Shown here in pieces: positions 55,936 to 64,000 of a DNA stretch of 64,000 nucleotides. The translations under genes and the position numbers were made by a program. The notes under the pieces are model-generated. The model saw nothing but the letters and a program-made list of their open reading frames with translations. It did not search any database and was not told the DNA's origin. Origin of the DNA: Adenophora triphylla var. japonica (taxonomy: Eukaryota; Streptophyta; Magnoliopsida; Asterales; Campanulaceae); contig JAFEMH010000074.1 in NCBI GenBank assembly GCA_022495995.1, positions 620,001 to 684,000 on the forward strand. The letters run 5' to 3'. The stretch's first letter is position 1; each line of letters begins with the position of its first letter.

Positions 55936-57506
55936 AAGGCTCCGTTTGTTTCATGTAAAACATTTTCCGGAAAATGTTTTCCTTATTTTCGGGTGTTTGT
56001 TTCAAGTAAAATGTTTTCCGAAAAATGTTTTACCTACTTTCGAGTGTTTGGTAACCACTTGTAAAAGAAAGTCAAATGTAAAACATTTTACAAGGATGTA
56101 AAAAAAGGAGGTTTTCTTTGTAAAATGATTTACCAATTTCAAATTCGTAAATCATTTTACAACTCTTGTTCTTGGCCTTAATGTACAACTCATATTACGC
56201 TCGATACAACATAATAATAATAATAATTAAAAAAAAATTTAACTGCCCCCACCCACCCCACCCCACCCCCCCCCCAAAAAAAAAACTTTTTTTTTGAAAC
56301 CGCCCCACCCACCCCCTGCCTACCCCACCCCCCCCCCCAAAAAAAAAAAAATTATTTTTTTTTGGAAACCGCCCCACCCACCCCGCCTACCCCACCCCCC
56401 ACCCTCCCCCAAAAAAAAATTTTTTTTTTTTTTTGGAAACCGCTCCACCCGCCCCCGCCTACCCCACCCCCACCTCACCCCAAAAAAAAAAAAAAATTTT
56501 TTTTTGGAAACCGCCCACCCACCCCGCCTACCCCACCCTCCCCCCCAAATTTTTTTTTTTTTTTTTTGGAAACCGCCCCACCCACCCCCCGCCTATCCCA
56601 CCCCTACCCACCCCTGCCTATCCCACCCCCAACCCCTCAAAAAAAAAAAAAAAAAAATTTTTATTTTTTTTTGAAACCGCCCCACCCACCCCGCCTACCC
56701 CACCCCACCCCACCCCCACCCTCCCCCCAAAAAAAAATTTTTTAAATTTCTTTTTTGGAAACCGCCCCACCCACCCCCTACCCCCCCAAAAAAAAAAATT
56801 TTTTTAATTTTTTTTTTGGAAACCGCCCCACCCACCCCGCCTACCCCACCCACCCCAAAATTTTTTTTTTTTTATTTTTTGGAAACCGCCCCACCCACCC
56901 ACCCCCGCTCTACCCCACCCCCTACCCACCCCAATCCCCCCACCCCAAAAAAAAAATTTTTTTTGGAAACCGCCCACCCACCCCCGCCTACCCCACCCCC
57001 TACCCACCCCCACCCACCCCCCCCAAAAAAAATTTTTTTTGGAAACCGCCCCACCCACCCCCTGCCTACCCCTCCCCCCCAAAAAAATTTTTTTTTTTTT
57101 GGAAACCGCCCCACCCACCCCCTACCCACCCCCCACCCCCCAATTTTTTTTTTATTTTACACCCCCTACCCAACCCCCCCCCCAAAAAAAAATAATTTTT
57201 TTTTATTTTTTATTAAAAAATTAAAAAAAAAAATTGGGGGGGGTGGGTAGGGGGTGGGGTAGGCAGGGGGTGGGTGGGGCGGTTTCCAAAGTTGATTTAA
57301 ATTAATAAAAAAAATGACATTTCCAGAAAACATTTTCGTCAAATTTGCCAAACAACTGAAAACAAGACCATGATATTTTACAAGAAAACATTTTACATGG
57401 AAATCTTTTTACATGAAAACATTTTACAAGGAAACCTTTTTACATGAAATCATTTTACATGAAAACATTTTCCGGAAAATGTTTTACGCGAAACAAACGG
57501 AGCCTT
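55936..57506. mobile_element. MITE-like element 1 with expanded C/A-T repeats
   Basis: 1571 bp with inverted ends AAGGCTCCGTTTGTTTC / GAAACAAACGGAGCCTT, followed by ACATTTTCCGGAAAATG-type palindromes at both ends. No clear target duplication; the interrupted PUB17-like frame appears to have lost about four codons. The core (56230-57290) is a satellite-like repeat. A related element is at 62593-63254. Superfamily not assigned (hAT-like ends possible). Confidence 0.6.
56230..57290. repeat. Strand-asymmetric C-rich/A-T tandem repeat
   Basis: About 13 units of 55-90 bp: GAAACCGCCCCACCCACCCC, CCTACCCCACCCC, then a poly-A run and a poly-T run. The last unit (57235-57290) is inverted, reading as G-rich. 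Proline-rich frames across this region on both strands are artefacts. Confidence 0.9.
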
Positions 57507-58469
57507 AGTCTTTCTTCTGTTCATGACTATAAAAAGAGAATAGCTGAAGAAAATGGAGCTATTGAAGCTTTGGCGGGGTTATTGAGAGACGGGACAGCAA
57601 GAGGGAAAAAAGATGCAGTGACGGCGTTATTCAATCTATCTACACACACAGAAAATTGTGCAAGAATGGTAGAATCGGGGGCAGTAAGAGCTATAGTGGG
57701 TGCACTAGGATGTGAAGGTGTTGCAGAAGAAGCTGTAGCTGCATTGGCCTTGATAGTTAGGCAGCCAGTTGGGGCAGAAGCCATGGGGAGTGAGGAAATT
57801 GCAGTTGTTGGGTTGATTAGTATGATGCGCTGTGGCAGCCCTAGAGGGAAAGAAAATGCAGTGGCGGCACTTCTTAAATTATGTCGGAGTGGTGGGACCG
57901 CTGCAACCGAAAAAGTATTAAAGGCACCAGCTTTAGCGGGTTTACTTCAGACTTTGCTATTTACCGAAACTAAGCGGGCCCGGCGAAAAGCAACATCACT
58001 TGCTAGGGTTTTTCAGAGGTGTGAGAATGCTCCTTTGCATTTTGGTGAGTTGGGTATTGGGTACACTTTTGCTGGGAATTCGGCACCAAATAGGGAGCAA
58101 AGTTTTTCCAGTGATGTCTATTTCGGTGCCAGTCTTGCAGTGGTAATATCCACCCAGTTTTGTGTGCTTCCATATAGTATGTTCACATATTTTCTTTGTT
58201 AAAATCACAAATTCTTTAGATTAACTTGGTAGGATGATATATTTTCTTGATATGTTGATTGTTGTTTTTAGATTAACTTGGTAGGATGATACATTTTCTT
58301 GATAAACCTAGTAGGTTGATTATTTTTTGGATTTTGTAACGATGATTATGGTTCATAATACAGTGTTAAATGCAATAAATTTATTAATTTTCATGTTGTG
58401 CTAATCAACCTTTCTTTAATTTTTATTCAATTATTAATTATAAATAGGGCCAGTGAAATGGAAAAAAAA

Positions 58470-58900
58470 ATATAAATTTAAAGTACCTAAGGCGATTGCA
58501 TTTGCCATCTCTTTTTTTTATACCTAAGGCGATTGCATTTGCCGTCACCTTTTTAAAACCTAAGACGATTGCATTTGCCGTCTCCTTTTCAAAACCTAAG
58601 GCGATTGCATTTGCCGTCTCTTTCTTTAAAACCTAAGGCGATTGCATTTGCCGTCACCTTTTCTGAGCTAATGCGATTGCAAATGTAATTAAAATAATTA
58701 AATAAATAAAATTAATAATAACTCTTATGCGATGGAAAAAGCATTCGCGAAAAATAATTGACAAAGGCGACGGCTTTCTTCAGTCACCTTATCTTTTCGC
58801 GACAAGGCTTTACGCGATTGCCTTTGCGACTGTTTTTCCCGTCGCGTTAACCTTCCGCGACGGCTTTAAGGTTTTACGCGATGGCTTTTGACCGTCGCAA
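58470..58900. repeat. Right subterminal repeats of the CACTA element
   Basis: AAGGCGATTGCATTTGCCGTC repeated about five times at 30-45 bp spacing, then GCGACGG-type words. Such subterminal motifs bind the CACTA transposase in known elements. Confidence 0.75.
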
Positions 58901-58924
58901 AAAGTCAGTTTTCTTGTAGTGCCT

Positions 58925-59867
58925 GTGCTGAATGTATTGCACTGTTATAAGCAAACTCCACTTGTGGCAACGCTAAATCCCACTACTTCGGCTTGTCCCC
59001 ACAAACGCTCCTAATCATGTTACCCAAAGTCCGGTTGGTGACCTCCGTCTGGCCGTCCGTCTGTGGATGTGCTATAGAACTCCTATTCAGTGAAGTGCCG
59101 AACATACGCCATAAAGTAAGCCAGAAATGGCTCAGAAACTTGGTGTCCCTGTCCGAAGTAATGGACTTAGGAACCCCATGTAGTCGCACAATCTCCCTGA
59201 AAAATAACTTTGCAATATTGGAGGCATCCGCCGTCTTCTTGCAAGCAATAAAATGGGACATCTTGGAAAACCGATCCACCACAACAAATACAGAATCCAC
59301 ACCCCGCTGTGTCCGAGGTAAGCCCAAGACAAAATCCATGGACAAATCTAGCCAAATATCATCAGGAACAGGTAGAGGTAAGTAAAGACCAGTATTTTGA
59401 GACTGACCTTTAGAAACCTGGCAAACATAACACCTCCGAACTATCGAGCTCGCGTCCTTCCTCAGGTGAGGCCAGAAATAACGCTCCTCCAAACTTGCGA
59501 TCGTCTTGTCTCGTCCCAGATGTCTACTAAGGCCCCCACCGTGTAAGTCACGAATCAGTTTCTCCCGCAGGGAAGAAATAGGAATGCACAACCGATCACC
59601 CTTAAACAGAAAACCATCTCGGACATGAAAATCTGCGCTAGGGTGCTTGCACACACACTTCGACCATATCTCCTTAAAATCTGCATCCTCCTCGTACAAG
59701 TCCTTCAGTAAGTCAAACCCCACAATCTCCTGCGATAAAGTAATCAGCAAAGAAGCCCTCCTGCTCAAAGCATCTGCGACTTTGTTCTGAACTCCCGACT
59801 TGTGTTGAATAATGAAAGGGAATTTCTGCAAATAACTAACCCAGCGAGCATGCATCTTGTTTATCAC
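58925..59867 (-). pseudogene. RNase H end and integrase core of the chromovirus-like element
   Basis: Starts with the RNase H tail ([10 protein letters not shown]), then the HHCC finger ([19 protein letters not shown]) and the catalytic core: [10 protein letters not shown] (first Asp), [15 protein letters not shown] (second Asp), [14 protein letters not shown] (Glu). The frame meets a TAG near 58981 where a Gln codon is expected, and the CACTA insertion follows at 58921. Catalytic residues are preserved. It is separated from the upstream RNase H by one TAG at 59868-59870. Confidence 0.85.
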
Positions 59868-59870
59868 CTT

Positions 59871-60295
59871 CTAACTATGCAAGAACTTCAAGGCAAGATG
59901 ATCAGAAAACAGGACAAACTCCCTTTGAACTAGATAATGCTCCCACTGTCGCAAGGCCCGATAAACTGCATAAAATTCCTGATCATAAGTACTCCACTTC
60001 TGACGAGCCTCGCTCAACTTCTCAGTGAAGAAAGCCATCAGACGCTTTTCTTGTGAGAGAACAGCCCCAATTCCCACACCGCTAGCATCATACTCCACCT
60101 GAAAGATCTTATCAAAATCTGGCAAGGCAAGAACTGGTGCGGTGCAAAGCTTCTCCTTGATGATGGCAAAACTCTGATCCTGCTCCAAGCCCCACTGAAA
60201 CATCCCCTTCTTCAGGCACTCAGTAATAGGTGCAGTAATAGTGCTAAAATCGCGCACAAACCTCCTGTAAAAGGTAGCTAAGCCATGAAAACTAC
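59871..60295 (-). pseudogene. RT end and RNase H of the chromovirus-like element
   Basis: [19 protein letters not shown] near 60255-60290, then the RNase H domain ([53 protein letters not shown]). The rest of RT, including YVDD, is missing because the sequence switches at 60295 to a 32-bp filler and then to a copia derivative. Confidence 0.85.
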
Positions 60296-60327
60296 GCAAG
60301 AACTGGTGCGGTGCAAAGCTTCTCCTT
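60296..60327. repeat. 32-bp templated filler at a rearrangement junction
   Basis: Positions 60296-60327 repeat 60127-60158 exactly (GCAAGAACTGGTGCGGTGCA and on to CTTCTCCTT). The copy lies exactly between the chromovirus-like sequence and the remaining tail of a copia LTR. Confidence 0.85.
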
Positions 60328-60414
60328 AATTGGGCCGTTCTGCTGCGTGAATTCACAACAACTGGTATCAGAGCCTTTGGTTTTGTCGAATCATTGGTTG
60401 GCTGGTCTTTTGCT

Positions 60415-61250
60415 ATGGATTTCTTGGGAGCTTTGGAGGATGGTAATAAGGTGTTGATAGAAAAGTTTGATGGGACGGATTTCAATTTCTGGAAGACACA
60501 AATCGAGGATGTTCTGTGGAACAAGGATTTGTATCTACCATTAAAAGAAAAGCCGGCGGACATAGAGGAAGCAAAATTCGAAATCATGGATCGGAAAGCG
60601 TTAGGGCTTGTTAGGCAAACGTTGACCAAGGATGTGGCGAGGAATGTTTTGGAGGCGAAGACTACCATGGAGATGTTAGAGATGTTGGCGAGCAGGTACG
60701 AGGCACCATCGGCGGCGAATAAAGCTCATCTAATGAGGAAGCTGTTGAACATAAGGATGGTGGAGGGCATGTCGGCAACAAAGCATATAAGTGAATTCAA
60801 ATCTACTGCGACCCAACTGTCTTCCTTGGCTGTTACTCTTGATGACGAGGTACTAGCATTGATATTACTTTCTTCTTTACCGGAAAGTTGGGATACGACT
60901 GCGATAGTAGTTAACGTTTCAACAGGAAAAGTGAAGTTGAAGTTTTCGGATGTCGTTGATGTGATTCTTGGCGAAGAAATTCGTAGGAAGAGCAAGGGTG
61001 GGACATCGGGGCTAGCACTAAATGTCGGTGAAAAGAGTAAGGGTGGCAAGAAGGTGATTACTTGCTATGATTGTGGGGAGACGGGGCACTTTAGGAGAAG
61101 TTGTCCGAAGCGGTCAGGCAGAGCGAAGGAATTGAATATTGCTGAGGAGATAGCGGATGCATTAATCTTGGGTGGGAGCAGTTCAACAGATTCGTGGGTT
61201 TTGGATTCGAGCTCGACGTTTCATTCATGCACCAGTGCAGAAAGAATGGA
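60415..61250 (+). pseudogene. Copia gag with zinc knuckle and start of protease
   Basis: The likely start is ATG at 60415 ([13 protein letters not shown]), just after the primer site; an upstream in-frame start at 60394 is less likely. UBN2-type gag ([30 protein letters not shown]), CCHC knuckle (CYDCGETGHFRRSC), then the protease start WVLDSSSTFHSC. There the usual catalytic Asp-Ser-Gly is Asp-Ser-Ser. The frame is lost near 61250 and the protease continues in another frame (61284-61553). Confidence 0.85.
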
Positions 61251-61283
61251 GCGATGCGTTAGGGTGATTTTGGGGTTGTTCGT

Positions 61284-61553
61284 TTGGGAAACAATAATCC
61301 TGTCAAGGTCATTGGAAAGGGGGTTGTTCGGGTCAAAGCAACGGATGGGACTGTTTTGCGGCTACGTGATGTGCGACATATTCCGGATTTGAAGAGGAAC
61401 TTGATTTCCATAAGGCAACTTGATAAGGAGGGTTGTGTGGTGACCTTCGGTTGTGGGACATGGAAGGTAAACCGCGGAGCTAGCTTGGTGGCTCGTGACG
61501 GCGTGGAAAATATGTTGTATACCATATGCAACATGAGTCGTTGGGGGAAATGA
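61284..61553 (+). pseudogene. Copia protease remnant
   Basis: Continuation of the protease in a shifted frame: VKVIGKGVVRVKATDGTVLR, RDVRHIPDLKRNLISIRQLD, then a TGA at 61551-61553. This is where copia pol would run on into integrase, which is missing. Positions 61554-61996 contain no recognisable coding sequence. Confidence 0.7.
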
Positions 61554-61996
61554 AGGCGCATCCCAATGATAGATAGAGGTGGCTGAGATCACCATGGTAG
61601 AAGAAATTTCACTAAACGGTATGTTTGTAAAAAATAAGGGAATTAAGTCGGCTGACGCGGAGCCAATTTTGCCAATATGGGAGCAGGATCTAGATCATTG
61701 ATGCGATGGGTTGCTAAGGACACGCAGAAGTTCCAAGCTTGAGACTGTGTGGGGCACGTGGATTCGCGGCATTCGGGATCGATAGTTAGCAAGCAAGTGA
61801 GCGGGGATGTGCAGGGAGGATCATTCGGAATGAAGACTCGGAGCATGGTAGAACCGACAGTTATGTTGAAGTGTAGCTCAGCTTCAACTCACTTGGATAA
61901 CTAGACAAGAGGTCGGGCGCTACCAACGCAATAGCTGGCCACTGAAATTTGTTTCAAGAAGAGGTATCATGGATGGTTTGTCTCCAGGTGGGAGAT

Positions 61997-62558
61997 TGTT
62001 GGGATGTGGAGTCAAAACCATGGATAAAGGAATCAAGAAGAAAATCGCCGAGGAGTGACTGTCGAGCTGGGCGACTGCCCAAGGTGGTGATGGGCGATCG
62101 CCCAGTAGTACAGAAGTTTGGGCTCGGGGAATTTCCATCATGAGCGACCGCCCATAGGGTGGTGGGCGACCGCCCACGTGCCGGAAAAGTTTTTTCTGCT
62201 GCTGATTGGTTTCCTATTTGGACAAGATCTCCTCCTACATTGGTGATTCCTTTTGATAGTAATATTTGGAAGGATTTGTGAAGAAAGAAGATTACTTTCT
62301 TGAGTAGAAATCCTTTTATTACTAGGATTTGATTTATTGTTCCCTATAAATACATGTGATAGCCTAGAAACAAATTGTAACATCTGAAAATATTAGAGAG
62401 AATATTTTGGCTTGGTAGCACACCCGGACGTAGTTATTGTTGCAACGAACTGGGTTAACAATTCTTGTTTGTTCCTTTGTGTGTAATTTACTTTTCGTGT
62501 GTGTTGCTCTTATTATTACTTCAAAGCTTGGGCCGTTCCGCTGCGTGAATTCACAATA
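61997..62558 (+). repeat. 3' LTR of the copia derivative
   Basis: 562 bp from TGTTGGGATG to TTCACAATA. TATAAATA at 62345-62352. Four dyads upstream form two pairs: TGGGCGACTGCCCA (62068-62081) with TGGGCGATCGCCCA (62091-62104), and TGAGCGACCGCCCA (62141-62154) with TGGGCGACCGCCCA (62163-62176). Confidence 0.8.
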
Positions 62559-62592
62559 CTGCCCTCCATTTCCTTCGATTGGGACTAGACTT

Positions 62593-63254
62593 TTGATCCG
62601 CTTGTTTCGCGTTAAATAACTTGCGAAAAATGCTTTTTTGTAAAATATTTTCTAAAAAATGAGATAAACATGTTTTCGGCTGTTTGATAAGAAAAATATT
62701 TTTCGAAAAAAATTTCATGTATTTAATGAAAATATTTTTCGATAAAAACACAATTTTAGATAATTTGAGTGGGGAGGGGTGCAGGGGTGGTGGTGGTGGT
62801 GAATGGAGTGGAGTGGAGTGGGGTGGGGTGGGGAGTTGTTAACAATAAATTTTAAATGAATAAATTTTTTTTTGACCCGACGGGAGGAGGGTGGGAAATT
62901 GTTAAAAATCAATTTTAAATGATTAATTTTTTTTTGGCCCGACGGGGGGTGGGGTTGGGGGGATGGGAGCCAGGGGCAGGGGTGGTGGTGGTGAGTGGAG
63001 TGGGGTGGGAAGTTGTTAAAAATAAAATTTAAATAATTAAATCTTTTTTTTACCCGAGGGGTGGGGGCAGGGGTGGGGGGCAGTGGTGGGTGGTGGTGGT
63101 GAGTGGGGTGGGTAACGTGGGGAATGTTAGGTGTGTGAGGGTGTTATCATTTTTTGAAAAATGTTTATTTAAGATAAATTCGTAAGTTATTTTACGGTAA
63201 AAAGGGAGAAAAACGTTTTCCGAAAAATATTTTACGAAAAACAAATGGAGCCTT
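62593..63254. mobile_element. MITE-like element 2 with G-rich repeats
   Basis: Ends resemble MITE 1: left TTGATCCGCTTGTTTCGCGTT, right (reverse complement) AAGGCTCCATTTGTTTTTCG. The core (62760-63120) has G-rich GGTGGGG units alternating with TTGTTAAAAAT...AAATTTTTTT blocks. Target duplication not clear. Confidence 0.5.
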
Positions 63255-63750
63255 AATTCATTCATGGTAGGTACTCTTCCGTGCTTAACTAACTAATTTT
63301 TATTTTGAAAGATATTTGAGACAGCTAAAGTATTAATAATTTTATTAACATAAGTACATAACAAACCTTTTTAATCTCACGATATTGCATTAAAATTTAA
63401 ATATAAAAGATGATGCATGAATTGCCTGAATCAGCTTTATTACAACAACAATAGGTTGTAATCCATTACAACAACAATAGGATGTAATCCAGTTACTAAA
63501 ATCTAAAATCACAAATAAATGACTTGCCAGGATGATATACGGCTAACACCCATAGGCGTGATAATAAGATATATTGTTATAAGTTTATATAAATTGTATG
63601 TAAATAATGTTAATCTCAAAATAGTCAAAAGGACATTAGCCTTTTCCGTTGTGTAAGGAGTGGTATTTATAGTGTTGTTATGGAATGTTTACAAATCCCG
63701 CAAATCATGAAGAGAACGTTGCTGTAACTTGCCCCGAGAATGTTGGAGAC
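63255..63750. other. Unassigned AT-rich spacer
   Basis: No gene seen. It contains a 26-bp tandem duplication with internal complementarity near 63436-63494 (ATTACAACAACAATAGG then TGTAATCC). Confidence 0.4.
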
Positions 63751-64000
63751 TGTAGCGATGCGCGAAATTGCCTTCCTCTTTTTTATTTTTATTTTTATTT
63801 TGAGTCGCCACCTATATTATTATGAAAATATAGAAAAATCATTTTTTAAAAGATTTGGGTTCGAGGCTTAAGTGATCGATTTGAAGGTCAAGGAGCACTG
63901 CATCCACCCAATTCGAAGATCGATTTTGTTAAAGGGGGGGGGGGGTTTCAAAAGAACAACTATTTTTAACAAAGAAATAAGTAAAAGCATCAATTTAATT
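63751..64000 (-). repeat. Start of another Tat LTR, cut by the window end
   Basis: TGTAGCGATGCGCG and the following GAGTCGCCACCTATATTATT and CCACCCAATTCGAAGATCG stretches match the LTRs of B and D in the D orientation. No primer-binding sequence lies to the left, so this is a 3' or solo LTR end. A poly-G run at about 63935-63945 interrupts it. Confidence 0.75.

Larger units (their letters stand above)
55369..58146 (+). pseudogene. PUB17-like U-box/ARM E3 ubiquitin ligase fragment
   Basis: Two parts, 55369-55935 and 57507-58146, separated by a MITE. Part 1 starts inside the U-box (VYDRTPISRWIKERHCTCPK, then LVPNRALRNLIMQWC and ARM repeats: GKENRAYIAEAGAVPHL, ENSVTAMLNLSIYD). Part 2 continues the ARM repeats (DAVTALFNLSTHTENC, PRGKENAVAALLKLC, RARRKATSLARVFQRCE). 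Plant PUB17-type ligases use the U-box to recruit E2 enzymes and ARM repeats for substrates, often in defence signalling. The N-terminal domain and start of the U-box are missing. A 1-base frameshift near 58117 spoils the last residues (another frame reads SISVPVL and stops at 58144). About four codons are missing at the MITE junction. It sits inside the CACTA element, so it is a captured copy and not a working gene. Confidence 0.85.
52884..58921. mobile_element. CACTA (En/Spm-type) element carrying a captured gene
   Basis: 6038 bp inserted in the integrase. The right end reads TTTTCTTGTAGTG and the left TACTACAAGAAAA (canonical CACTACAAGAAAA with the first base changed). The 3-bp target duplication is CCT (52881-52883, 58922-58924). 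Subterminal repeats are AAGGCGATTGCATTTGCCGTC and variants: five in 58485-58680, others at 58760-58890 and 52910-53210. No transposase (TNPA/TNPD-like) is seen, so it is non-autonomous. Inside lie a copia 3' end (to 55368), a PUB17-like fragment and a MITE. Confidence 0.85.
51917..60295 (-). mobile_element. Chromovirus-like Ty3/gypsy element, reverse, split by CACTA
   Basis: The minus-strand remnant has RT end and RNase H (60295-59871), integrase (59867-58925, resuming 52880-52406) and an LTR-like 3' region down to 51917 (TGACGCAGC; minus-strand end GCTGCGTCA). Only the 3' part survives. The 5' side ends at a rearrangement with a copia derivative near 60295-60328. A single RNase H and a GPF-type integrase C-terminus distinguish it from the Tat elements. 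Confidence 0.75.
60328..62558 (+). mobile_element. Copia derivative with deleted pol, forward
   Basis: About 33 bp of the 5' LTR end (60328-60360, matching the 3' LTR end near 62526-62558) remain. They are followed by a primer-binding site TGGTATCAGAGCC (60363-60375, initiator-Met type), gag, part of protease, about 430 bp non-coding, a purine tract (GGTGGGAGAT, 61987-61996) and a 3' LTR (61997-62558). Integrase and RT are absent. Confidence 0.8.

Noticed and set aside
55203..55958. Working PUB17-like gene starting at 55203
   Set aside because: The first 55 codons are copia LTR sequence; the U-box is incomplete and the frame stops in a MITE.
56294..57250. Long proline-rich and glycine-rich open frames on both strands
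   Set aside because: They run through a C-rich/poly-A/poly-T satellite, are open in several frames at once and have no domain.
62760..63120. Telomere-like G-rich repeat
   Set aside because: Units are GGTGGGG mixed with AT blocks, not TTTAGGG, and lie inside a MITE-like element.

Overview
Organism and character. This is flowering-plant nuclear DNA, probably eudicot, and it is almost entirely transposable elements nested in one another. The pointers are Ty3/gypsy elements of the Tat/Ogre group with plant mobile domain (PMD) genes, Ty1/copia LTRs, CACTA, MULE-like and MITE-like DNA elements, and a captured plant PUB17-type U-box/ARM E3 ligase fragment. I see no rRNA, tRNA, CRISPR or organellar sequence, and no intact ordinary host gene. 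LAYOUT. (1) 1-11931: 3' half of Tat element A, forward, with an antisense four-exon PMD gene (6175-3498), tandem hairpin repeats (5.6-7.3 kb) and two tandem 3' LTRs (7577-9876, 10097-11931). (2) 11932-20230: Tat element B, forward: integrase, then antisense DUF7745-type and PMD genes, hairpin repeats, polypurine tract and LTR. (3) 20231-25268: Tat element C, reverse, fused LTR-to-LTR with B; its PMD gene is split by a copia solo LTR (23351-24708, 5-bp target duplication). (4) 25602-28149: 3' end of a long-LTR copia element with a coiled-coil ORF. (5) 28150-32830: a gag-only gypsy element, reverse. (6) 33322-47757: Tat element D, reverse, structurally complete (two 981-bp LTRs, CCAAT target duplication) but with mutated genes. 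(7) 47758-51916: older gypsy-like DNA carrying a MULE-like insertion (48697-49995, 9-bp target duplication). (8) 51917-60295: a chromovirus-like element, reverse, split by a 6-kb CACTA element (52884-58921) that itself holds a PUB17-like fragment, a copia LTR and a MITE. (9) 60328-62558: a copia derivative reduced to gag plus a broken protease. (10) 62593-63254: a second MITE; (11) 63751-64000: the start of another Tat LTR. HOW THE PARTS WORK TOGETHER. In the Tat elements gag-pol runs one way, and two extra genes (PMD, then DUF7745-type) lie between integrase and the 3' LTR and run back toward it. Each extra gene has its own TATA box. Just upstream of those TATA boxes, and upstream of the TATA boxes of LTRs from otherwise unrelated families, lie pairs or phased arrays of short GC-rich palindromes. 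The palindrome sequence differs between families, but dyad symmetry and spacing (about 17, 19-20 or 23 bp centre to centre) are kept. This is the strongest candidate here for an undescribed regulatory system. Other unexplained structure: tandem hairpin repeats whose arms covary, and a roughly 50-nt stem-flanked cassette found three times in element D. Most coding regions are dead, often through C-to-T type nonsense changes expected of methylated, silenced elements.
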